A DNA stretch of 5,992 nucleotides, taken from NCBI GenBank assembly GCA_013001935.1, contig JABDKZ010000076.1:1-5992 (forward strand), in the 5' to 3' direction. This document shows positions 1 through 5,992 of the stretch, one piece after another. The DNA is from Maribacter sp. GTDB taxonomy: Bacteria; Bacteroidota; Bacteroidia; Flavobacteriales; Flavobacteriaceae. The notes beneath the pieces were generated by a model that saw only the letters and a list, made by a program, of their open reading frames with translations, did not search any database and was not told the DNA's origin. Position 1 is the first letter of the stretch; the number at the start of each line of letters is the position of its first letter. The translations under genes were made by a program, and so were the position numbers.

Positions 1-340
1 GACAAGGCCTATTTGGGGTATTTCGAAAGTGCCAGGAACACCATCTTGGTTAATGATTTGCACTGGAATCGGATTTTTGTCTTTTGTATTTTTATATTAT
101 GTTGTTGATATTAAAAAGCAAAGTTCGTGGGCGAAGATCATATTTCCTGCTGGTACGGCTACCTTAACTTGTTATCTAATCCCCTACTTCACCTATCCCA
201 TTCGCAGCCTTACCGGTATTTCATTACCAGACTTCTTAAATAACGGTACAACTGGTTTACTGAGTTCGTTCTGCTTTGCCTTGTTGGTTGTTATCTTTAC
301 TGGTTGGCTACAGAAAAAGGGCTTCTCACTAAAACTCTAG
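1..340 (+). CDS. DUF5009 / HGSNAT-like (NagX-like) inner-membrane protein, C-terminal fragment
   Basis: The reading frame is open from the left edge (first full codon at 2) to a TAG at 338-340, giving the last 112 residues of a longer protein; the GTG at 29-31 is internal, not a start. The fragment opens with RPIWGISKVPGTPSW, which I recognise as the conserved loop of Bacteroidota proteins related to human heparan-alpha-glucosaminide N-acetyltransferase (COG4299/DUF5009). Three hydrophobic spans follow, at about fragment residues 18-36, 47-66 and 86-104, with PAGTATLTCYLIPY in the second. The tail is short and basic. Family members acetylate terminal glucosamine across a membrane (HGSNAT), or are proposed GlcNAc transporters in xanthomonad nag clusters (NagX). 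The acetyl-CoA-dependent histidine region lies outside the window, so activity cannot be judged. An 87-base gap separates it from the GH20 gene on the same strand, which fits an amino-sugar role. Family assignment is fairly sure; function is inferred. Confidence 0.78.
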   Translation, partial: TRPIWGISKVPGTPSWLMICTGIGFLSFVFLYYVVDIKKQSSWAKIIFPAGTATLTCYLIPYFTYPIRSLTGISLPDFLNNGTTGLLSSFCFALLVVIFTGWLQKKGFSLKL

Positions 341-368
341 CGTTGAATGAGAATAGTACCTCATTATA

Positions 369-399
369 TTGTAAATTCAGCTATCGCAAAATACTTTTA
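369..399 (+). promoter_or_regulatory. Candidate Bacteroidota-type promoter for the GH20 gene
   Basis: TTG at 369-371 is followed after 20 bases by TACTTTTA at 392-399, one mismatch from the TAnnTTTG -7 box of Bacteroidota, with spacing inside the usual range. Transcription would begin near 405, leaving a leader of about 20 bases before the ATG at 428. AGGTAAT at 399-405 overlaps the expected start point and matches the half-site seen at 4723-4729. Read-through from the upstream membrane-protein gene is equally possible, since no terminator is visible in the 87-base gap. Confidence 0.3.
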
Positions 400-427
400 G
401 GTAATTTTAGTACAAATACCAAACCTT

Positions 428-1513
428 ATGAAACGCATCTTTCTAGTCAGCTTTTTCCTTTTTACAGCTTTACTCACAACTGCACAGGAACCTTTTAAAA
501 TCAAAGGCTTTTGCATTTCAGCCCCGGCTTCGGATAAAGTAGGTGAGTTTGTAGACTTTATTAAAAATGAACTGGCGCCCAATGGCATTAACACCTTGGT
601 TTTGAGAGTAGATTATAACTACGCTTATACTAAACGACCTGAACTACGTGGTGAAAATCCATTAAGTAGAATTCAAGTAAAACAATTAGTAAATACATGT
701 AAGAACCTTAATATCAAAATAATACCTCAAGTAAATTTACTTGGACATCAAAGTTGGCATTCAGAGCTTACAAAGTTATTGGAGGTTTACCCAGAATTTG
801 ATGAGACTCCTCATATTCAACTGCCGGAAAAGTATGAATGGCCCAATGCCGACGGACTATACTGCAAGAGTTATTGCCCTATGCACCCCAAAGTGCATGA
901 TGTTATTTTTGACTTGGTGGATGAAATAATGGAGGTTTTCGAAGCAGATGCCTTTCATGCCGGTATGGATGAAGTTTTTTATTTAGCAGATGAAAATTGT
1001 CCACGATGCAAGGGAAAGGACCCTGCCGCTCTTTTTGCAGCCGAATTGACGAAAATCAGCAATCATTTAAGCAAAAGAGGCGCACGTCTATGGATTTGGG
1101 GTGACCGTTTAATTGACGGTGCTGTCACTGGTATTGGTATGTGGGAGGCATCAATGAACAATACGGCCAGGGCCATTGATATGATTCCCAAGTCAGTGGT
1201 AATATGTGATTGGCATTATGAGAAAGCCTATCCCACAGCTGCCTTGTTCGCAATGAAGGGTTTTGATGTGATAACTTGCCCATGGCGTAAACCAGAAGTT
1301 GCAGTTTCACAAGTAGCTATGATGTATGATTTTAAAAAGAATGCAACGCCAGAATTGGCTGCACGATACTTGGGTATGATGCAGACCTATTGGTCATCCC
1401 CCACTCGCTTTATGGAAGAACAAAAAAATTCCGCCGGGAATAAGGTAAACTCGGCGGAATGTTTTAAAGCGATGGTTAATGCAATTAAAGCAATGGAAAC
1501 GGGAATTAAATAG
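428..1513 (+). CDS. Secreted single-domain family 20 glycoside hydrolase (beta-N-acetylhexosaminidase-like)
   Basis: This 361-residue protein starts with a Sec signal peptide: basic MKR, a hydrophobic stretch to about residue 17, and a likely cut near TTA-Q (residues 19-20), so it should act in the periplasm or outside the cell. The rest resembles the (beta/alpha)8 barrel of GH20. FHAGMDEVF at 176-184 carries the family's H-x-G-x-D-E motif. In GH20, D181 would orient the substrate 2-acetamido group and E182 would be the acid/base of substrate-assisted hydrolysis of terminal beta-GlcNAc or GalNAc. Other barrel signatures are QVNLLGHQSW (101-110), LWIWGDRLID (221-230), GMWE (237-240) and ITCPW (282-286). 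The usual N-terminal GH20b domain is missing, so the protein is barrel only. Cysteine pairs at C146/C150 and C191/C194 flank the catalytic motif. No Shine-Dalgarno site is visible; the ATG at 428 is chosen because it gives the signal peptide. The gene converges on the oxidoreductase gene with a 30-base gap. Exact substrate is uncertain. Confidence 0.85.
   Translation: MKRIFLVSFFLFTALLTTAQEPFKIKGFCISAPASDKVGEFVDFIKNELAPNGINTLVLRVDYNYAYTKRPELRGENPLSRIQVKQLVNTCKNLNIKIIPQVNLLGHQSWHSELTKLLEVYPEFDETPHIQLPEKYEWPNADGLYCKSYCPMHPKVHDVIFDLVDEIMEVFEADAFHAGMDEVFYLADENCPRCKGKDPAALFAAELTKISNHLSKRGARLWIWGDRLIDGAVTGIGMWEASMNNTARAIDMIPKSVVICDWHYEKAYPTAALFAMKGFDVITCPWRKPEVAVSQVAMMYDFKKNATPELAARYLGMMQTYWSSPTRFMEEQKNSAGNKVNSAECFKAMVNAIKAMETGIK
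1422..1460 (-). terminator. Intrinsic terminator of the oxidoreductase gene, inside the GH20 coding sequence
   Basis: ATTCCGCCG at 1428-1436 and CGGCGGAAT at 1452-1460 form a perfect 9-bp, GC-rich stem with a 15-base loop. Read on the minus strand, the stem runs directly into T residues (plus-strand A at 1422-1428), the standard stem plus U-tract form. It lies 83 bases past the oxidoreductase stop codon. On the plus strand a G-U and a G-C pair lengthen the stem to 11 bp, but only GTTTTAAA follows, so termination of the GH20 message should be weak. The site codes for GH20 residues of about 332-345. Confidence 0.7.
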
Positions 1514-1543
1514 AAAAATACAATTCAATTCATAGGTAGTACC

Positions 1544-2878
<1,335 letters not shown>

Positions 2879-2929
2879 ATTGTATAATTTTAAGCGTGTC
2901 ACAGCATCAGAAATGAATATTAAATTTAC

Positions 2930-2942
2930 GATATAAAATATC
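2930..2942. promoter_or_regulatory. Short AT-rich palindrome GATAT-AAA-ATATC upstream of the oxidoreductase gene
   Basis: Two 5-base arms with a 3-base centre lie 52 bases upstream of the preferred start at 2878. It could be part of an operator, but such a short AT-rich palindrome arises easily by chance in AT-rich DNA. Apart from this and the -7-like box at 3014-3021, I see nothing in the 208-base gap between the two minus-strand genes; in particular there is no clear terminator for the sulfatase gene, so transcription may run from the sulfatase into the oxidoreductase. Confidence 0.15.
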
Positions 2943-3013
2943 TAAACGAGCGCTTTTTTCTTATTTATACTTTGAAATTTACCCAGAGTGTCATGCCGCA
3001 ATAACTACTACTT

Positions 3014-3021
3014 CAAAATTA
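3014..3021 (-). promoter_or_regulatory. Possible -7 box for the oxidoreductase gene
   Basis: On the minus strand these bases read TAATTTTG, an exact match to TAnnTTTG. The nearest upstream TTTG (plus-strand CAAA at 3047-3050) is 25 bases away, slightly too far for a normal -33 box. If used, it would give a leader of about 130 bases before 2878. The match is to only six fixed bases, so it is weak evidence. Confidence 0.22.
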
Positions 3022-3086
3022 AAACCTGGCACTAAGCTTTTTGCATCAAATGGCTAATTATACAGAATAAATCGTAACAAGCGACA

Positions 3087-4661
3087 TTATTTAAATTCAT
3101 CGGCTAAAATTGATTGCATTACTTCATATTCTGTATCAATATCACCATACTTTTTACGTTCTTCCTGTATTGCCAATTTCATTTCCGAGATTATCGCCGC
3201 ATATTCGGGGTCCCCATAAGCATTATGTATCTCTTTCGGATCTTTTTGCAGGTCAAAAAACTCCCATACTGGATCCGTGATTTTTTTGGAAGTACCTTTC
3301 ATTCCAAGATCTTGCCCATAGAAAAATGCGAGTTTATAACGCTCATTGCGTACGCCAAAATGTGCTGGCCTATCAGGATGATGTAGCCAATACCTATAGT
3401 ACATTTGTTTTCGCCAATTTTTTGGGGTATGTCCTTTGAGATTCTCACGAAAACTTTGCCCTTGAATATACTCTTGCTTCCCAATACCGGCATAATCAGA
3501 GAGTAAGGCCGCAAAATCAATATTCAAGATAATATCATCAATTCTTTGACCTGCTTTGACCTCTTTGGGATAACGAATTACAAAAGGCATTCTAAGCGAC
3601 TCCTCATATATCATGCGCTTATCAAAAAAACCATGCTCTCCTAAAAAATACCCCTGATCCGCTGTATATATTACAATTGTATTATCGGCAATATCAGTCT
3701 CTTCAAGAAAATCCAACAACTTTCCTATGTTATCGTCAATTGCTGCTCCACTGCGCATAAAATCCTTAACAAGTTTTTGATAGATTTTTTTTCGTTTTTG
3801 AATACTATCCAACCCTTCAAGCGGATACGGCAAGCCTGGATAAGAAGTCCAAAATTTATCTGGGTTCTGAGTGGCATTTTCCCATCTTTTTCCCAATCGT
3901 TCCAAGGTTTGCCCATGAAAAGTGCGTCCTGTATTTTTCTGATCAAAATCCAAAAGTGACTCTGGTTCGGGAATGTTCACATCTTTATAAAGTTGTTTGA
4001 ATCTTTCTGGATAATCAAAAGGTTCATGGGTAGCCTTATAATTACAAAACATTAAAAATGGCTTTTTCTTATTACGCTTTTTAAGATGTTCAATTGTCAA
4101 GTCTGTAATAACATCAGTACTAAAACCCTGGTACTCTTTTCCCGTTGTACTATTATGTCCATCGATCCAATTGTATTTTGTTTTTAAGATGGGGTTCCAA
4201 TATCTTCCTTGACCAGGTAGCACATTGTAATAATTAAATCCTTCGGGTTTTCCCACCAAGTGCCATTTTCCTATGACCGCAGTTTGATACCCATTGTTGG
4301 ATAAGGTACGAGCGATGTTAGGATGCTCTTGTGGTAGTGGCTCATTCAGGGTATACACTTGGTTTATATGACTGTATTGCCCTGTCAAAATACTCCCTCT
4401 ACTTGGTGTACAAATACTATTGGTGCAAAATGCATTGTTTAGCACCGTTCCTTCAGAAGCGAGTCTATTAATGTTCTTGTTTTGGACATAATCGGCCAAT
4501 AATCCCCCATAAACACCCCATGCTTGCGAGGTGTGATCATCCGATAAAATGAAAAGGATGTTAGGCTGCTCTTCTGATTTTTCCTGGGACTCGGTTTTCG
4601 ATGCACAACTGCTTACTATCAACAGCGATATTAGGACTAGATATTCATATACTCTATTCAT
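3087..4661 (-). CDS. S1-family (formylglycine) sulfatase lipoprotein
   Basis: This 524-residue protein is of usual length for an S1 sulfatase. A lipoprotein signal ends in VSSC (16-19), so C19 is the likely lipidated residue; an E/S/K-rich linker to about 32 follows, without a clear surface-export tag. The catalytic signature is C84-T-P-S-R88, the Cys-type motif oxidised to formylglycine by a maturase not seen here. Other active-site elements are DDH (41-43, calcium-binding aspartates), GKWH (131-134), ATHEPF (210-215), TADQG (333-337), GEHGFFDKR (341-349) and a C-terminal region with RYWLHHPDRP (423-432). It hydrolyses sulfate esters, probably of a glycan. The middle segment around KDVNIPEPESL (226-236) and the GR at 245-246 reminds me of GlcNAc-6-sulfatase-like members (S1_11), which fits the GH20 and HGSNAT-like neighbours, but subfamily is a guess. 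It is divergent from the metal-efflux genes and 208 bases ahead of the oxidoreductase on the same strand. Confidence 0.92.
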   Translation of the reverse strand: MNRVYEYLVLISLLIVSSCASKTESQEKSEEQPNILFILSDDHTSQAWGVYGGLLADYVQNKNINRLASEGTVLNNAFCTNSICTPSRGSILTGQYSHINQVYTLNEPLPQEHPNIARTLSNNGYQTAVIGKWHLVGKPEGFNYYNVLPGQGRYWNPILKTKYNWIDGHNSTTGKEYQGFSTDVITDLTIEHLKKRNKKKPFLMFCNYKATHEPFDYPERFKQLYKDVNIPEPESLLDFDQKNTGRTFHGQTLERLGKRWENATQNPDKFWTSYPGLPYPLEGLDSIQKRKKIYQKLVKDFMRSGAAIDDNIGKLLDFLEETDIADNTIVIYTADQGYFLGEHGFFDKRMIYEESLRMPFVIRYPKEVKAGQRIDDIILNIDFAALLSDYAGIGKQEYIQGQSFRENLKGHTPKNWRKQMYYRYWLHHPDRPAHFGVRNERYKLAFFYGQDLGMKGTSKKITDPVWEFFDLQKDPKEIHNAYGDPEYAAIISEMKLAIQEERKKYGDIDTEYEVMQSILADEFK

Positions 4662-4690
4662 TTGGCCGTTTGCTTATCGTTTCTTGATTT

Positions 4691-4729
4691 AGGTAACAAT
4701 ATAAAAAAGAATTACCTCATTCAGGTAAT
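4691..4729. promoter_or_regulatory. Operator-like palindrome with an extra half-site in the divergent intergenic region
   Basis: ATTACCT (4711-4717) and AGGTAAT (4723-4729) are perfect inverted repeats with a 5-base centre, a 19-base dyad. A third copy, AGGTAA, sits at 4691-4696, exactly 32 bases (about three helix turns) from the right arm. The set lies 30-68 bases upstream of the sulfatase start and 51-89 bases upstream of the small His/Cys gene, so a bound protein could act on either. The dyad is not followed by a T-tract in either direction, so it does not look like a terminator. The regulator is unknown. Confidence 0.45.
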
Positions 4730-4730
4730 C

Positions 4731-4748
4731 TATCCCAGATATCCCACA
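4731..4748. repeat. Tandem 9-base repeat ahead of the metal-efflux genes
   Basis: TATCCCAGA (4731-4739) is followed at once by TATCCCACA (4740-4748), identical at eight of nine positions. The pair lies just right of the palindrome at 4711-4729, ending 16 bases before the -7-like box at 4765-4772. It takes the place where a -33 element would be expected, so it may be an activator site. With only two copies, chance is possible. Confidence 0.35.
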
Positions 4749-4764
4749 AAATTGAAATATTCAT

Positions 4765-4772
4765 TATCTTTA
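4765..4772 (+). promoter_or_regulatory. Possible -7 box for the small protein / RND operon
   Basis: TATCTTTA differs from TAnnTTTG in its last base. It ends only 7 bases before the ATG at 4780, so if it is used the message would have almost no leader. No TTG lies 17-23 bases upstream; the nearest, at 4752-4754, is 10 bases away. This fits a promoter needing an activator, or a chance match. Confidence 0.25.
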
Positions 4773-4779
4773 TGGAATA

Positions 4780-5178
4780 ATGGCTAAGATTTTTTCCATA
4801 ACGCTGTCTTTCTTAATACTGTTTCAGAGTGCTACTTTGGATTTGAGTGATTTAGCACAAATTGATGAACTTCTGGAACATGCCGAATTTCATTCTGAAA
4901 AGTATGGCGATAATGTGCTTGAATTTCTTTCAAAACATTATGGTGAATTACAAAAAGAGCATTCACGTGATCACCAGGAAGAAAAAAAAGAGCATGAGGA
5001 ACTTCCATTCACCCAGCACTGCTGCACGCATGTGTTTACTGCCTTCGTTATTAACAAAACTCAATTACCTGCATTAAAAATAAGTGGGTTAGTCGATTTT
5101 ACTACTAACTTTTATTATTTGGACAACTACGCATCAATTGAAAAATTTGATATTTTTCAACCTCCTAAACAGGCATAA
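4780..5178 (+). CDS. Small exported His/Cys-rich protein, likely part of a metal-efflux operon
   Basis: This 132-residue protein starts with a signal-like segment (MAKIF, then hydrophobic to about residue 18). It belongs to no enzyme family I can name, but I recall similar unnamed proteins directly ahead of CusA/CzcA genes in Bacteroidota, with the same layout: signal, a helical part holding LEFLSKHYG (47-55), a charged His/Glu/Lys stretch (59-74), ELPF (74-77) and a C-terminal FQPPK (126-130). Candidate metal ligands are H34, H38, H53, H61, H65, H72, H80, C81, C82 and H84, the last four forming HCC-x-H. A periplasmic metal-binding or sensing role for the adjacent pump is an inference; no catalytic motif is visible. 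The ATG at 4780 is chosen because it gives a basic start before the hydrophobic stretch. The RND gene follows after 69 bases on the same strand, consistent with one operon. Confidence 0.75.
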   Translation: MAKIFSITLSFLILFQSATLDLSDLAQIDELLEHAEFHSEKYGDNVLEFLSKHYGELQKEHSRDHQEEKKEHEELPFTQHCCTHVFTAFVINKTQLPALKISGLVDFTTNFYYLDNYASIEKFDIFQPPKQA

Positions 5179-5207
5179 TCCCAATTCAATTTAGTTATTC
5201 GGCCAGT

Positions 5208-5215
5208 CCTATAGG
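5208..5215. promoter_or_regulatory. Small palindrome between the His/Cys gene and the RND gene
   Basis: CCTATAGG is a perfect 8-base palindrome with no spacer, and a further G-C match lies beyond a T-T mismatch on each side. It is 29 bases past the small gene's stop and 32 bases before the RND start. It is too short to be a terminator; it may be a protein site or chance. Nothing else is evident in this 69-base gap. Confidence 0.15.
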
Positions 5216-5247
5216 TCGATGTTTTGTATCACTTTTCACTTTGGATT

Positions 5248-5992
5248 ATGCTATCTAAAATTATACGATTTAGTATAAAGAATAAGCTCATAGTTCTTTT
5301 ACTAACACTTTTCATAGTTTTCTTTGGGGTTTTTTCCTTAACCCAGATTTCAATTGGTGCGGTACCTGATGTGACCAATAACCAAGTACAGGTTATAACA
5401 ACCTCCCAAAACCTTTCTACCCAGGATATTGAACAGTTTATTACCTATCCTATAGAGTTGGAAATGGCCAATTTACCTGGTGTTCTTGAGATCCGGTCTA
5501 TTTCAAAATTTGGATTATCGGTTGTTACCATTGTTTTTGAGGATAATATGGGGACCTATTTGCCTCGTCAGCTGATTGCGGAAAAAATAAAATCAGCTTC
5601 GGAGAAAATCCCCGAAGGCTTTGGTACGCCAGAAATGGGGCCTATTACGACGGGCTTAGGTGAAATTTATCAATACATCCTGGATACCAAACCTGGGTAT
5701 AAAGACCAATATTCGGCAATGGATTTACGTACTATCCAGGACTGGATTGTAAAACGACAACTTTCCGGTATCCCCGGGGTGGTAGAGGTAAACACTTGGG
5801 GAGGTCTTTTAAAACAATACGAAGTTGCCATTAACACTAAAAAACTGAATGCAATGAATATAACCATTGCAGAGGTTTTTAAAGCCCTAGAAAACAATAA
5901 CAGTGTTGCTGGAGGGGGTTATATTGAAAAAACCAATCAGGCTTTCTTTATCCGAGGCGAAGGGTTAATTACCTCATTGAATGATATTGAGA
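5248..5992 (+). CDS. CusA/CzcA-family heavy-metal efflux RND transporter, N-terminal part
   Basis: The frame opens at ATG 5248 and stays open to the window edge, giving 248 residues of a protein that in this family exceeds 1000 residues. The start is supported by MLSKIIRFSIKNK, the usual short cytoplasmic lead, then the first membrane helix at about 13-33. The periplasmic porter domain begins with PDVTNNQVQV (40-49) and continues with ITYPIE (65-70), the conserved LPGV (76-79), GPITTGLGEIYQY (131-143), LRTIQDW (160-166) and IPGVVEV (175-181), all familiar CzcA/CusA landmarks. The pump uses the proton gradient to move metal ions (Cu+/Ag+ or Co2+/Zn2+/Cd2+) out through an adaptor and a TolC-like channel. 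The NNQVQV wording is closer to CzcA than CusA, but the residues that decide specificity lie in the missing part. The His/Cys-rich gene just upstream probably shares its transcript. Confidence 0.93.
   Translation, partial: MLSKIIRFSIKNKLIVLLLTLFIVFFGVFSLTQISIGAVPDVTNNQVQVITTSQNLSTQDIEQFITYPIELEMANLPGVLEIRSISKFGLSVVTIVFEDNMGTYLPRQLIAEKIKSASEKIPEGFGTPEMGPITTGLGEIYQYILDTKPGYKDQYSAMDLRTIQDWIVKRQLSGIPGVVEVNTWGGLLKQYEVAINTKKLNAMNITIAEVFKALENNNSVAGGGYIEKTNQAFFIRGEGLITSLNDIE

Noticed and set aside
304..498. Plus-strand open frame of 64 codons across the gap before the GH20 gene
   Set aside because: It overlaps both the end of the membrane-protein gene and the GH20 signal peptide, has no family resemblance, and reads like translated AT-rich spacer.
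2966..2974. TATACTTTG on the plus strand resembling a -7 box
   Set aside because: Spacing inside the motif is wrong by one base, and no plus-strand gene follows; it would drive antisense transcription from the sulfatase-oxidoreductase gap.
4697..4703. TATATTG on the minus strand as a -7 box for the sulfatase
   Set aside because: Only a partial match to TAnnTTTG, and no TTTG lies at a suitable distance upstream, so I did not call a sulfatase promoter.
5670..5897. Minus-strand open frame of 75 codons opposite the RND gene
   Set aside because: Lies entirely antisense to the clearly conserved CzcA porter domain and has no recognisable domain.

Overview
The window looks like chromosomal DNA of a member of the Bacteroidota, most likely a marine-type member of the Flavobacteriia. 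The reasons are AT-rich base use, no Shine-Dalgarno sites ahead of the genes, partial matches to the Bacteroidota promoter pattern (TTG, then TAnnTTTG), and a gene set typical of that group: a DUF5009/HGSNAT-like membrane protein, a single-domain GH20 protein, a Tat-exported Gfo/Idh/MocA protein, a lipoprotein sulfatase and a CzcA-type RND pump. This is judged from remembered family features, not from a database search.

Layout. Positions 1-340 (+) hold the C-terminal end of a DUF5009/HGSNAT/NagX-like membrane protein. Positions 428-1513 (+) encode a secreted GH20-type glycoside hydrolase. Converging on it from the other strand is a Tat-exported Gfo/Idh/MocA oxidoreductase (1544-2878, -). A 208-base gap holding only weak signals follows, then an S1-family sulfatase lipoprotein (3087-4661, -). 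A 118-base divergent intergenic region (4662-4779) contains an ATTACCT-N5-AGGTAAT palindrome, an extra AGGTAA half-site and a tandem 9-mer. From there a metal-resistance operon runs rightwards: a small exported His/Cys-rich protein (4780-5178) and the N-terminal 248 residues of a CusA/CzcA-family RND efflux pump (5248 to the window edge).

How the genes may work together. The left three quarters look like part of a locus for using an amino-sugar-containing, possibly sulfated glycan. The sulfatase would remove sulfate, the GH20 enzyme would act on a terminal N-acetylhexosamine, the oxidoreductase would act on a sugar in the periplasm, and the HGSNAT/NagX-like protein would acetylate or move an amino sugar at the inner membrane. 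No SusC/SusD pair is visible, so it is at best a fragment of a polysaccharide utilisation locus, and the substrate is inference. The right quarter is a separate metal-efflux unit.

Most worth a second look: a strong minus-strand intrinsic terminator for the oxidoreductase gene that lies inside the coding sequence of the convergent GH20 gene; the operator-like palindrome between sulfatase and efflux operon, whose half-site recurs upstream of the GH20 gene; a paired-cysteine pattern around the GH20 catalytic motif; and the small His/Cys protein ahead of the pump. I found no CRISPR array, mobile element, tRNA, rRNA or clear riboswitch.
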